Of a stretch of DNA of 64,000 nt, positions 1 through 11,246 are shown piece by piece; position 1 is the stretch's first letter; the number at the start of each line of letters is the position of its first letter. The stretch covers positions 81,531,895-81,595,894 of the forward strand of contig CM056995.1 in the NCBI GenBank assembly GCA_029891345.1, in the 5' to 3' direction. The notes under the pieces were generated by a model. It saw nothing but the letters and a program-made list of their open reading frames with translations, ran no database searches and had not been told where the DNA came from. The stretch comes from Dryococelus australis (taxonomy: Eukaryota; Arthropoda; Insecta; Phasmatodea; Phasmatidae). The position numbers were made by a program, and so were the translations under genes.

Positions 1-88
1 TTACCATCTTTACTGGGCGCATGTCACTCAGTTTGCCCTTTAAATTATATGCAGCCAGGGGTAGTGACTATCGCGAACAGCCTTTAAC
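1..88 (-). mobile_element. Family A MITE, partial copy cut by window start
   Basis: The sequence matches the end of the family A element (GGGCGCATGTCACTCAG, then GCAGTGACT-like text, then CGCGAACAGCC). The sub-terminal stretch that other copies carry before the terminal repeat is deleted. It is non-coding. The rest lies before the window. Confidence 0.7.
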
Positions 89-726
89 CTAGTTTTACTG
101 TGTTTATAATATACTCATGATGTACAAGTAATTCATTTATTTAAAAGGCTGGGTCTACTTAAAACTCGAAAGTAAACAAACACGTTCATCACTGTTGACC
201 ACGTGATTTCGACGGTTGTACTGGCAACAGGCGAGTCAGTGTTGCGGTCATGCGCACTAAGGCGAAGATCGGTCTGGTCTACCTCACGACGCGAAATTAC
301 CAGTTGCCAGGTCTCCATTGGCAACCAAATGTTTGTGGCTTGCGACTTTTAAATACGGTCCCTTAATTCAATGAACCATAAGTGAGAAAGGCATGTCCAT
401 TCTTGCATGTCGTCTGGTATTGCTGAGTGAAATGCAAAGGCCTACAGTTGCTTGGTTAGTAAAAGTGACAATAACCAATCAGCATATTGATGTACCAATC
501 TCGTAAATTTCATCTGTGCGACATAAAATATAATTTTTTATTTTCATCATTCATAACCAGATTATGTGCCGGTCTAACTCAGCGCATTAGTGCACTCGGT
601 GACGGATGAGACATTTTCAGAGTTATGAATATAAAATAGAGGCGACGAAAAATCTTAGTCTGGCTATAGTGCCTTCAGACTTGAAATTCATGCCCCGGTC
701 TACCTCATCTGTGTAGTATATACGTG
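89..726. other. Unannotated AT-rich stretch
   Basis: No gene, recognisable repeat or RNA was seen here. The 63-codon open frame on the minus strand (133-324) has no recognisable domain and is probably chance. Confidence 0.5.
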
Positions 727-1160
727 TAAAGGCCGTTTACAATAAAGTGAGAACTTTTGAAATCAACCTTAGAAAAAAGTCACTGCCCCTACCTGCTTAT
801 ATAGCCAATATGAACGGGCGCACCGAGTGACTTGCGCTCAGTAAAGTTGGTAACAATAAAGGAAACGTAGTTCCATATCTTAACGCCAAATAAAAAAAAT
901 ATTAGGTAACCATTTGTGATGACTTAAATTTTTATTTTGTTTTCAGTTTCTTTTTAATGCATCGAAGCAAGAAATTAGCACATTTGTAAAGTATTTACTT
1001 CCTAAATAATTTCACAACTTCACTTGACCGAAGTATGAATAAAGTGAAGAGGCCCATGGCAATGTTCATTTTACATATGGAGGAAGAATTCACGACGTGC
1101 ATACAAGTAGATCATAAACAGGAATTTCAAAAGTGCTCACTTTAGCGTGAACAGCCTATA
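727..1160 (+). mobile_element. Family A MITE, near full length
   Basis: This is a non-autonomous DNA transposon of about 430 bp. The left end AAGGCCGTTTACAATAAAGT and right end CTCACTTTAGCGTGAACAGC are inverted copies of the family terminal repeat (GGCTGTTCACGGTAAAGTGA). The body matches the copies at 10838, 13873, 44874, 49472 and 50456, including a shared AAAGTTGGTAAC stretch. It has no coding capacity. Confidence 0.85.
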
Positions 1161-1188
1161 ACGGGTTGAGAACAGCGTGACTCGGAAC

Positions 1189-1625
1189 CTACAGTCTGTT
1201 CGCGGTTTCTCCACATTTTTTAAATCGAACCTTTTGAAATATCGCCCCATGTATCACGCGTTTAGTTATTTCCTAAATATGCCATATATTTCAAGCGTTT
1301 TATACCTCTGTTAACACAAAGGTATATTATTTTTCGTTAAATTGAAGTTTCACTATACATTTTATTTATAAATTATAATACTTAATTTATAATAAATATG
1401 ATTAAAAATAGTTAGAAAGCATGTGTGTGTTTGTAACACCTAGTAAGAAATAGTTCTCATACAAAATCTTATTACAACTGAGTGCGCACGAATTCAGTGC
1501 GTTGTCCTTTGCTGTAATTTTATAGGCTCGGTTGAGCTTCGGTTGCATGAGGCGGAAGAATATTCTGGAAATAGAACTTTAGCAGGGCTTCAGAAAAGTG
1601 CGAAGTAACTGTGAATGGATTACAG
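1189..1625 (+). mobile_element. Family B MITE, near full length
   Basis: It starts with an ACAGTCTGTTCGCGGTTTCT-like end and finishes in the inverted match (GTAACTGTGAATGGATTACA). The body has the family landmarks CTAGTAAGAAATAGTTCTCA and GAGTGCGCACGAAT, followed by GCATGAGGCGGAAGAATAT. It is non-coding and lies immediately downstream of the family A copy at 727-1160. Confidence 0.85.
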
Positions 1626-1768
1626 TGTGATGAGGAGGCCTTGACTCTTCCATTCTTTGCGTGCACGACCATAATTGATCACTTGACGCAAATGAGGCAG
1701 TCGCCTGCTTGTCAAGTCGTATGAGCCAGGGTTGCAAGCACTACGAAGGAGGCGGTTCAAGGCTAATA

Positions 1769-2022
1769 GTGAGTGAAGAGATTTGGGCGGCTCTTAACTT
1801 CGAGGTATTCAGAGCCGATGAGGGTGATTGAGGCGAGTATGGAGCATCGCCGGAATGAAGGGGCGGAGGGAAATGAGAGATCCTCGAGAAAACCCGCCGA
1901 CCAATGGCATCGTCCGGCACGGTTACCACATACGAAAAAGTCCGGAGTGAGCCGACCGGGGATTGAACTCAGATCGCCTTGGTGGGAGGCGAGCAGGCTA
2001 ACCGTTCAGTCACCGGGGCTCC
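1769..2022 (-). mobile_element. tRNA-derived SINE, full length, with 13-bp target duplication
   Basis: Read on the minus strand this is the common SINE of the window. It has a tRNA-like head with a B-box-like GGTTCAATCCCC-type motif, a body with GGAATCGTGCCGGACGATGC-like and TCTCAAGACCTCGATGTTAA-like blocks, and a CAAATCTCTTCACTCA-like tail. The 13-bp sequence TTCAAGGCTAATA occurs directly on both sides (1756-1768 and 2023-2035). This is the target-site duplication expected of LINE-driven retroposition and fixes both ends of the copy. Confidence 0.92.
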
Positions 2023-2038
2023 TTCAAGGCTAATATTA

Positions 2039-2062
2039 ACACACACACACACACACACACAC
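2039..2062. repeat. (AC)n microsatellite
   Basis: A run of alternating A and C of about 24 bases just beyond the SINE target duplication. Confidence 0.95.
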
Positions 2063-2354
2063 TCACAGCCCTACCTTCGTAACACCAACTGTATTAATAC
2101 GGCCCTCTGTGGTCACTTTCGATACCGAGCGTAATTTGTTATGCGGTTACGTCTCCGATTTGAATTCGGGATGTCGTAGGCTCGATTCCCACACTACGCT
2201 AAGCCGAAACGGATAGGGGACATGGTTTTATAAAGGTTTTTAAATTCTGTCCTAAGGGAAAGCAGCTGCAGTTATTTAATGTGACTTCCAATTGTTTCAC
2301 CCATTATTTAAAGATCCTTATTAGCATTCGCAAATAAAATTATATACAATATTA

Positions 2355-2765
2355 TTGTTATTATTATTGTCGCCTCTGTCTACCGTAAGAGGGGCCTCCA
2401 TGACCTACTCCTATGTTGCACCCTTGCAAAAGGCAGCCAAGTGTGTAAGCACCAAGGATGTTATATATAGTTATAAATTTAAGATGTGCCTACAAGCAGT
2501 GAAGTATGTGGAAAAGGAATTAAATATTCAGTGGAACGTCACATATACAGGTTTTTCGTTCCAGCGATTACTGCAGCCGTACGCGCTGCGCGAAATCACC
2601 ATGATTGCGGGAAACTTCGGTGAAACTCACTTCCTATTAGCTAATGCGGCCTCCTCTGCTCCTCTTTCAACCATTACTTCCCTTGAATTGGCTTCGCCCC
2701 TACCACGACCAAGGCTTATCCAGATATTTACTATAGTCTGTTCGCTGCATTTTCACATTTTCTGA
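2355..2765 (+). other. Unrecognised open frame of 136 codons
   Basis: This open reading frame has rather even base composition over its first 350 bases, and its 3' end runs into the family B copy that starts at 2732. I recognise no domain. It could be an exon fragment, part of an old transposon gene, or chance. Kept only as a low-confidence candidate. Confidence 0.15.
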
Positions 2766-3648
2766 ATCAAAACTTTGAAAATCGCCCTATGTATGACGTG
2801 TTTGGTATTTTTCTAAATGCGTACTGTATCATCTTCTTTATATATAAAATCCATTGTGCGTGACTAAACCGCATCATCACTGACAAACCACTGGACCAAT
2901 TGAGACCGTACTGACACCATATGTTGAGGGGGCGAGTAAGGTTTTTAGTTATGTTTCATTCCGATAGGGTGGCACTGGAGTCTAACTTCTATATTTATGG
3001 GCCGATTTTACTCATACTTGCAGGAGATGTTTGTTGATCTAAAAGAGAAAAATGCTAGCGATACCACGGCGAAACATCGGTCGACGTACCCGACGTATTA
3101 GAGAGGACGCATTGAGAAGGCTAAATAGAACGTGAACACGCGCTGCACAAACTGAAGAGGCACTGCACAAACTGAAAAGACATGAACACAAAATCGAGAA
3201 GGACACAGCACACAACAGGCGGAACAACGTTCGCTGGGATCAGCTATTTCCATATAAAATTAAAAATAAATTTGTGAATTTCATTTGATTAATATTTACA
3301 ATTTAAAAATGAATTTTTCTATTTTGATTACAGAAATTATTGGCACTATTCACACCTCATTTTAATTTTCTATTTCTATTTTAAAAATATGTAAAGGAAT
3401 CCTAAAGTCCAAGCGAACGAAGTCGCGGGAACAGCTAGTTAATTATAAAATTTTAGTAATAATTAATATGAATAAAACTGAGGGGAAATCAGTATTTTGG
3501 TAACGCCTAGTAAGAAATAGTTATTATGAAAAATATGATTACACTGAGTTCGCACAAATGTGGTGCATTGTCACTTTTGTGTAATTTTCTATATTTTGTT
3601 AAGCCTTGTTTGCATGAGGCAGAGGAACAACCTGACTGAACACTATAT
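2732..3648 (+). mobile_element. Family B MITE split by a Helitron-like insertion
   Basis: The left end CTATAGTCTGTTCGCTGCAT and the family landmark CGCCCTATGTATGACGTGTT lead up to about 2831. The body resumes at about 3439 with AATTATAAAATTTTAGTAAT and continues to the TTTGCATGAGGCAGAGGAAC block and a decayed right end near 3648. The interruption is the Helitron-like element annotated separately, so that element is younger than this MITE copy. Confidence 0.75.
2832..3438 (+). mobile_element. Non-autonomous Helitron-like element
   Basis: The insert begins with TC (TCTTCTTTATATATAAAATC) and ends in GAAGTCGCGGGAACAGCTAG. The CTAG 3' terminus preceded by a short GC-rich potential hairpin (GCGA...TCGC), and the lack of terminal inverted repeats or a target duplication, are the known hallmarks of non-autonomous Helitrons. 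It holds no Rep/helicase frame. The 5' boundary is inferred from where the family B sequence breaks off. Confidence 0.7.
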
Positions 3649-3767
3649 GACGAGCAAACTCCTTGTTGGCACCTACCTATGAGCCTGGCGCATCTTCCCT
3701 CCGGCCTCCGGCTCCAGTAGCAACTGCCGTCCCACACGACCCTTGGAGCGAACACGTCCGCGGTGGG

Positions 3768-3839
3768 TCAAGGACTGCCGTCACTGATCTGCACTACAGC
3801 AGCTCTCTCCCCTCCGTCCTCCACCACAAGCACTTCCCG
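3768..3839 (-). CDS. Candidate terminal exon of the LRR gene
   Basis: On the minus strand, an acceptor-like TTGCTTGGAAG is followed by a 24-codon frame in phase 0 that ends in TGA. It encodes a valine-rich strand followed by a short polar tail (starting REVLVVEDGG). The composition is GC-rich like the confirmed exons, and the phase matches the end of the exon at 16660-16824. The putative intron would be about 12.8 kb and full of repeats. The acceptor lacks a strong pyrimidine tract and other acceptors nearby give different frames, so this is a suggestion only. The whole block 3650-3990 is unusually GC-rich. Confidence 0.2.
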   Translation of the reverse strand, partial: REVLVVEDGGERAAVVQISDGSP

Positions 3840-3956
3840 CTTCCAAGCAAGGCTAGCGGAAGTACAAATCAGGGCTCTTCAATGCCCCTCGCTCCGTCGC
3901 CGAACGCGGCGTTGCGTCGCGTGGGGCGCCACTGGCGCGTCCCCCTCCCACTGCTA

Positions 3957-4413
3957 CGGGTCGGGACCACGTCACGCTGTAGCCAGCTCTAAATGTCTCT
4001 AAATGTTTACTACCAACCTATGAAAAAAATGTCTGCCACTACTGTGGGTCGCGACGGCATCTCACTGTAGCCGGCTCTAATTGTCTCTAAACATACAATT
4101 GTTTCTAAATGTCTAAATGTTTACTACCAACTATGCAAAAAATATCTGCCACCACTGTGGGTGGGGATCGCGTCTCACTGTAGTCGGTTATAAATGTCTC
4201 TAAATGTTTAATTGTCTCTAAATGTTTACTACCAACCTATGGAAAAAAAATTTCTGCCACTGCTGTCTCCTACCGCTGTGGGTCGGGATCACGTCTCGCT
4301 GTAGCCGGTTCTAAATGTCTCTAAATGTCTGGTAGTCTCTAAATGTTTACTACGAACCTATGGAAAAGTGTCTCCCACTTCTATGGGTCGGGATCGCGTC
4401 TCGCTGTAGCTCG
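3957..4413. repeat. Minisatellite, unit about 100-120 bp, about four copies
   Basis: Blocks of the form CACTGTAGCCGG, then TCTAAATGTCTCTAAATGTT, then ACTACCAACCTATGGAAAA, then TCTGCCACTACTGTGGGTCG recur about four times with small indels. Within each unit TCTCTAAATGT is itself iterated. A related single fragment (TCTCGCTGTAGCCGGCTAG and following) occurs at 9470-9530. The array abuts the mariner-like transposase remnant. Confidence 0.85.
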
Positions 4414-4419
4414 CTGTTC

Positions 4420-5081
4420 CGTACCATGTACAGCTGCACCAAGAATTTGGGAATAATGACTTTCCTAAGCGTATTTTCTGCAACTGGTACCTGAGCAAAG
4501 ACCGTGATTTCCATCGCAGCATTTTGTGGACTGATGAGCCCAAACTTATGAGTAATGGTGACAACCTACATAATGCCCATTAGTGGCCTGCAGTCAATCC
4601 ACATTGGTTCCGTCAAGTGGAAAACCAGCATGTGTGGAGTCTTGATACTTGCTGTGGCCTTCTCGGACATCGTGACATATGATCATATTTTTGTGAAGGG
4701 CAATTGAATGGTGCAGATTATGCAGACTTCCTAGAGAATATCTTGTATCAGCTGATCGACGATATCCCTCTCGCTCTGCGATTAACACTGTGGTTTCAAC
4801 AGGATGGCTGTCCTGCGCACTTTACACGCAGAGCTCGGCTGGTTGCTGACATGTTATTCCCCGAACGGTGGATTGGACGAATGGGTCCTGTAGCTTGGCC
4901 ACCACGTTTCCTAGACTTGTCTCCGAACGACTTATTTCTGTGGGAAAGAATTAAAGACATCGTCTACTGCGTGCGTCCAACAACGAGGGAAGGCATGAAA
5001 GACAGAATCAGAAAAGCATGTGGATCTCTCAGCTGTACCGAGGTCCACCGACCAACCGCGAACGTAAGAAGAAGAGCATAG
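4420..5081 (+). pseudogene. Mariner-like (DDE_3/DUF4817-type) transposase remnant
   Basis: Conceptual translation gives the catalytic half of an IS630/Tc1/mariner superfamily transposase of the type common in arthropods. It shows LWTDEPKL with the first catalytic Asp, FQQDGCPAHF with the second, RWIGRMGPVAWPPR and FLDLSPNDLFLWERIKDIVY. The frame is interrupted by an in-frame TAG near 4579 and an in-frame TGA near 4680. The N-terminal DNA-binding part is missing, because the minisatellite begins directly upstream. The clean open part is 4704-5081. No terminal inverted repeats were identified. It is certainly inactive and lies in a presumed long intron or intergenic DNA. Confidence 0.85.
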
Positions 5082-6819
5082 TCTTGTCTGATATACATGA
5101 TGGTCGACATTTTGAACACTTGTGAAGCGTGATGTGTGCGAATGAGTGTTCCCAGTTCCCATTTCACAGTGGTTCTCACACACTATACCGGTATTTACAG
5201 CACACCCGACGTCCTTTTATTGTACGTGAACTAGGCATGCTCGCCATAAAAACACGTTTCCTTGGTTTCCTTTTGATTATAGTAAGAATAACATTAGTTT
5301 TCGTTCATTTTCATTCTGCGTATACTACGCACGTCTGAACCATATACTTACATGATTTATTTTATTGTGCGTAAACTATGCACGTCATAAAACAACTGTC
5401 TTAGTAAATGTTGTTTACTTTTAGACTATCCAACGACACCACATTTGGCCACTGTTCCTTTTGCAATTTCAATGCTCTCACCCCCCCCCCCCCCTATACC
5501 TCTACCCGAATTCCTTTATCACCGGCATGTACGGGGGAATGGAATTACTGCCAATCGATGATTCATGTAAGGTATAGTTATCACGATTTTTTCGGGAACC
5601 CCCGGTGTCGTGTTGTTTCGGTGAAAAAGGGGTGTTACGGATGCTGTCGTCACCCTGTGTAATTTGCTATTGTTTCGATTTATTGTGATTTACGGAATTT
5701 CTCAACGCTACAGTTACGTACCTCTCTCTTTTCTCTTGTCTTTTTGATATTCACAACTATTCGTTATTGGGTATTGTGTGTGTCGCCCCACTGCCAGGTT
5801 TTTAACATAATTCTTTTGACATTTCAAACTCGAATTACTCGAAAACGGCAGGGGTTATGGTGTTTATACAAGGTAATCTTTTTTGTCAATTGAAACATTG
5901 GGATTCATATTCCATCAATAATATCCCACATATGCTACCGCGTCATCGAATGGCTCGCAATAAAAGTGGTAACCGTTATTATTTCCATGAATTAATTTGT
6001 TGACAGCAACAGGTTTTCTGGTGTTTGTAGATCACTTTACACTTGCACATTATCCAGAAACGTAGTGTTCCATCTTACATAGTTTCTCCGATATCTGTAA
6101 TAATCTGGTGTGTCACAGGTCCAACTTCAAAGTAGTGTATCGCCCTTGGGAGTCGATTTAGATTTTAGACCATCGGTCGTATTATGTTTTCAACTTATTT
6201 TTTCATGATTAATCTGCAGCCGATGTTTGTAGATATATTCTGTATATACAACGTGTTTAGGAAACGTGATTCGTGAAATACTGTGTAGTTCAAAACACGC
6301 CTATGTCCAAAACGTACTTTGCTCTATTATACATTAAAACAGATTTTATTAATTTAATTAAAAAGTATTAACATTAAGCCAATGGCGAATGCAGTATTGG
6401 ATCAAAAATAAAATTACTTACCCACCTGAATAAAAACATTTACTAATTCTTTGATGGGAAACACGTTTTTATCGTATATCATGTCTGTGCAGGAAACACT
6501 GCGTATTTTAAGTGGTAAACATTAATATTTAAAATTATAATTCAAACTTTTTAAAAGTGATATTCTAAAGGTTTTAAGTTCCTTTTGTTGTGTATCCAGA
6601 AAACTGCATTTCAAAAGAGCGTGTAATTTAGGACATAAGCCTACGTGGTTTATTTTGTTAGTAGAGTATATTTGATACTCAGACATGACAGATTACGCAT
6701 TCTACTCGCATATCTGTACTTTAGCATACGGGACTTATTGGTGCGCTATAGTTTTGTTGCAATTTGCTAGTAGAAATTAACATTGGTGGTAAATTGAGGG
6801 AAAATGACTCCTACCGACT
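5082..6819. other. No gene seen; contains a C14 tract
   Basis: This is AT-rich sequence with short chance open frames only. A C14 homopolymer lies at 5481-5494. No recognisable repeat family was noticed. Confidence 0.5.
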
Positions 6820-6980
6820 CTTAAGGGCTTCCAAAACCCTATTATTTGAGATGGACCGTGGGTTCGAATACCAGGTATGGCATGAGTGTTAGTCTAAGTT
6901 AGGTCATCAGTTACTTTGTAAGCCGTCCCTTGATAAGCCTTCAGGCATAACACCGGGGGAAGTTAATAAGTCCAATCCAA
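6820..6980 (+). mobile_element. Second tRNA-related SINE family, diverged copy
   Basis: A B-box-like GTGGGTTCGAATACC is followed by GTCTAAGTTAGGTCAT and TTTGTAAGCCGTCCC, then AAGCCTTCAGGC and TAAGTCCAATCC. The same blocks in the same order appear in reverse complement at 51040-51235, so this is a dispersed family distinct from the main SINE. It ends in a CCAATCC repeat-like tail. Confidence 0.65.
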
Positions 6981-9329
6981 TATACCACATTATCTTGTTT
7001 AATTTATCGATCATTTTAAAGTATGTCTCAAAGAGTAGAATTCAAGCAGGTACATCAATAAAATTGTTCTGGTTACATTTTTGTAGTTGCAATATGTCTT
7101 GTTTGGTGTTTATCGTTTCTGATTGTTTCCCGTTGGATAAAATCAAATTGACTCGTAGCGAGATGACCATGGGTGTCCTATATCAACCTTCCTCTTTTCC
7201 GATCACGATTCATTATTGTTCTAGTATTGTTAAAATGATTTTTTTTCAGGAGTGAACTGAATGAGAGTTTTCACCTGTGTATATAAACTAGAAACCGTCT
7301 GTCGAAACTAAATACAGTATAGTTGAATGATGAAAAAGTGATTTCATGCCAAGAAAAAGTGTTGTTGAGAAGACTTTACCATTTTTTTAGTCAATAAAAC
7401 CATTATTTGCATCACTGTTTCATATAGTGCAAAATATCGATAACGTGATTGTTGTTTCTGTTCGGGAATATTTATAATAAGATTATGAATAACTTTGGTG
7501 TTACAAAAAAAAATATGGCCAATTACAAACTGCCAAAAATCAAGTCTTTCATTAATGAGAAAACAATTCCTGCGATTTTATGGCTATATTATCTTGATTT
7601 TCTCCAAGATCTCTCTGTCCCACTCCCAAACGCCCCACCAATACGGAAAATTTATACACGCTATTCAAATACAAATACCCTATTAAAATGTTTTTCGATT
7701 AAACTAAAAATTACGTATACTAAAGTAATGTATTAAAAGTAATTATCTATACTAATGTAATGTATTAAAAGTAATTATCTATACTAAAGTAATTAGAAAT
7801 TGAAAATTTAAAGTTTCTCTTAAGTATATATTGCATAACATTTTCCATAGTAAATTAGTACACGTTCTAATATATTTCAGAACAAATATCGAAGAATTTG
7901 AAAACAGTTTATATGGAAATTCTCCGTTTTACACTATTCCTGCTAATTCGTAACTTGAGACTGCCAAACATCAAAACTGTAGCAGAAAGTGGGGTCCAGG
8001 CAAGTCTCTTTAGAATTCTCAGGTATATGGGAACAATAAGGAGACAAGCTGATGTTTACACCTATAAGATGAAAACTTTCATCTCATACCCGTAAATGGT
8101 GTTACACTAATCCTCAACAGCTGGCGTGGAAAATGGATATAACAACCACTATGTACCGCGTATCTTTCCGGGGAGAAAATTACCATTTTCAGGTCAAGTC
8201 CCTCCGACTCTTAAAGGCGAAGCGCGACAAGCATACTACGTGGGATATTATGTAAAGTACTTGCGTTAAGGGAACACAGATTGGTATACAGATTAATTAA
8301 ACCAAGATCAGGGATAAAAGGAAGGTATCGTAATTCGTACACAACCCCATCAATCATATAAATAATAAGGGTTGGCGATTGTGGATACCATCGGATGAAG
8401 CAGGACATCATAATTACCAAAAAAAAATGCACCCTATTTGCAACTCTCGTGCACCGACCGTTTCAGTGTAAAACGCAAACGAAGAGTACATTGGTAGCAA
8501 GGTCATGGCCTGGTGAGTAGGCAACACGTCCTGCACCCGGTGGTAAACACATGTTGGTGTCATGTTGCACGATGTTATACTTCACAAAGTTGCGAGTTGT
8601 GATCACACCTTAGCTGAGCGGTCTGCCTGCTCACACCTTCACATATTTATCCATGACACGGGCCGTGATCGAGGGAATTAGTTATGAAATCACAAACCAC
8701 AGAAACCCTTTCCACCGGCCAGTAAACGGGGAAAACGCAGCCGATATAGGGCAGTGTAGCCCGTGGGCGGTGTCTTTTGTCGTCGGGCCATTGGAACGAA
8801 GAACGTGTCCGGGCGTTGACTTCAGGCTTCTTAATAAGCCTCCGGATTCATGAACAAGGTGGGGACTCTCCAATTAGACTTTACTCAGAATGTATAACAT
8901 TGGTGGAGGCTTGGTTCTTTCCTAACCTCTTGCTGCCTGTCATCAGTTACTCTACCATCCACCCTCACATTTAAATAAATTCCCCACCCGGCCGCACTAG
9001 TTTTTGTAGTAATTTTAACAAAGTTCATTATAACAAAATTTCAGCCACATCCACTTTAACATTAAAATGCTTTGTGGGCGCTGAATGCATTTACTGGAAA
9101 CTATTATTATGAAAGTGATACATAATGCTGAACCCATTTCAATAACATTCACTTTCATGTGTATAATGCCAAACCTATTTCAATTACACTGTTGGGTTAA
9201 TGCATTATTGCGATTCATGGACTTAGCGCACTACCCTGGGCTCTTGTATGGGCTGAATTGCGCGCCAGTCCTGAAGTGGATTCTCAGACTGCTAAACCTG
9301 ACGTGAGATGGAAGATGGAGTGAGATGTG
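6981..9329. other. No gene seen
   Basis: AT-rich DNA with short unrecognised open frames. A 33-bp unit (CTATACTAAAGTAATG-like) is repeated about 2.5 times at 7715-7797. The 8640-8960 stretch is less AT-rich and contains AGGCTTCTTAATAAGCCTCC, a small palindrome resembling the tail of the second SINE family, but I cannot classify it. Confidence 0.45.
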
Positions 9330-9354
9330 AAGGGTATTTTTAGAAATGGGAACA

Positions 9355-9450
9355 CTCGAAAAGTTGGTCACTCGAACAGCTGGTCACTCGAACAGTTGGT
9401 TATTCGAACCGTTTGGATACTAGAACAGTTGGACAATCGAACAGCTGGTT
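9355..9450. repeat. Short tandem repeat, unit about 16 bp
   Basis: CACTCGAACAGCTGGT-like units follow one another about six times with substitutions (TTATTCGAACCGTTTGG, GACAATCGAACAGCTGG). Because 16 is not a multiple of three, the open frame running through it (9327-9602) is not evidence of a protein. Confidence 0.85.
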
Positions 9451-9602
9451 CGTCCCCGGTCGAGCTTTTGTCTCGCTGTAGCCGGCTAGTGGTTCTCGTC
9501 AAACTCTTGCTATCAATTTTTGGAAAAATTTCTGCCCAAAATTCCATATATTTAAACCGGAACAGCGACCGGCAGATTTACAACAATGTCTGCGGGAATT
9601 AA

Positions 9603-10837
9603 AATGTAATTAAATTTTTAAGTAATTGTTGAAAAGATATTGTTTAATAAGTGGCTCCTGAAGTTAGTTTTTGTTTATATCTAATAATGACAGATGGTTC
9701 CTAAAAGTCTAGTTGTTCAATGGAGATTTATATTTTCTCATGAGGCGCAATGATGTGCAAAGGCCAGACAGAAGAAATGTAGGAATTGTAATTAGATATG
9801 AACCAACGAAGGGTTCCAACGAGGAATTTTGTCACGTGACAGGCGTCGCTGATATTGCCAACTTATGTTATGAAGTACAGCAGCTCGGAGGAAAACTGAC
9901 CAATACAACATGGAGAGATAGACTGGTCCGCTGTACGTCATATCCCGTCAGTTCGCTCATTCATCAGAATTTCATACCTAGGCATAAAACTTTGCTTATA
10001 TTCTGCTTCATTGTTCAAATGCACGATTCATTCTTCGGGTGCGAACGCGTTACGATGTTCTGAATATTTAAAGTTTAAATCATTCCTTTCCATAGCTTCC
10101 CTTGACAGTAAATAATGGAAATTCATAAATCACTATTCTTATTTCCTTCGAAGTCACCTTTTGAGCTCCTTAGTACATAGAAATTTTCTTCCAGGGTACG
10201 CCCACTTATGCGTATACGTGAAATTAATTTTGTCTCTGAATGTATGACTTCATCCAGTGATCGGATGTCAGAAAATATGGCAGTATTATATTTGAAAGTT
10301 TAGTACGGTAGTTAAATAAAATTCCATCGTTGTGTATTTCGCCCGTCAAATAGAGTAGAAATATTGTGTATCCTGTACTATTTATGTACACTTCAGAAGC
10401 AAATTACTGTATTTTATAAATATGCCGAAACTTTGGCACGGGCATGAAAATCAATCCTGCGTCCAGGAAAGCGAGCTGAATGGCGATTGAAATATGTTCA
10501 GAATCAAGTGTTGAATGATAATCTGGCAGAAAAACAGTGGTGTCAGAGAAGGAGGCATTCGCAGGAAAAAAATGCAGAATATTGCAATTGTTACTACGTG
10601 ATATTATTGGTTGAAAAATGCTCGAATGATGATTTGTGTCAACGGAACCTTTTCAATTCACATCATTGCCATTAATTTTATCTCATACTCTTATTGAAAA
10701 ATATAGGATATCACAGGATCATTACGGCAAACTTCTAGATAGGTAATGTAATGAGGAACATTTTAGTCAGAGAACGGATTTCCCGAGACGCTCCTTGCAG
10801 ATTCCAGGCGTCGTTGCAATATAGTCCACACGCCAGG
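9603..10837. other. No recognised gene
   Basis: One open frame of 116 codons (9713-10063, plus strand) shows no family I recognise and no flanking splice signals that stand out. The rest is AT-rich with no repeat family noticed. Confidence 0.4.
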
Positions 10838-11246
10838 GAGTAAACACTTTTCAAATCAACCATAGAAAAAAGTCACTGCCCCTACCTGCGTATATTTTGA
10901 CGGGCGCAGTGAGTGACATGCGCCCAGTAAAGTTGGTAACGATGGAGGGGAAAGTAGTTCCATATATTACCGTCGAACAAAAAGTGTTAGGTAACCATTT
11001 GTGGTAGTTTAAATTATTCCTCTCACTTTCAGTTTTTTTTTTAATGCATCGAAGTGTAAAATTTGCATTTTTGTAAAATATTTTCTTTTCCCATAATTTG
11101 ATAGTTTCACTTGAACGATGCACAAATAAAGTGATGAGGCCCATGACAGTGTTAATTTTACATACGGCGGAAGGATACACAACGTGTATACAAGTAGATC
11201 TGAAGCAAGGTTTTCAAAAGTGCTCATTTTACCGTGAACAGCCTAT
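10838..11246 (+). mobile_element. Family A MITE, left end eroded
   Basis: The body is collinear with the 727-1160 copy, including GTCACTGCCCCTACCTGCGT, TAAAGTTGGTAACGATGG and AACGTGTATACAAGTAGATC. It ends in the intact right terminal repeat ATTTTACCGTGAACAGCCTA. The left terminal repeat has lost its first bases. Confidence 0.85.

Noticed and set aside
1773-2033. Open frames inside SINE copies (also near 16124, 31651, 52820)
   Set aside because: The same peptide-like strings recur in every SINE copy. They are repeat translations, not genes.
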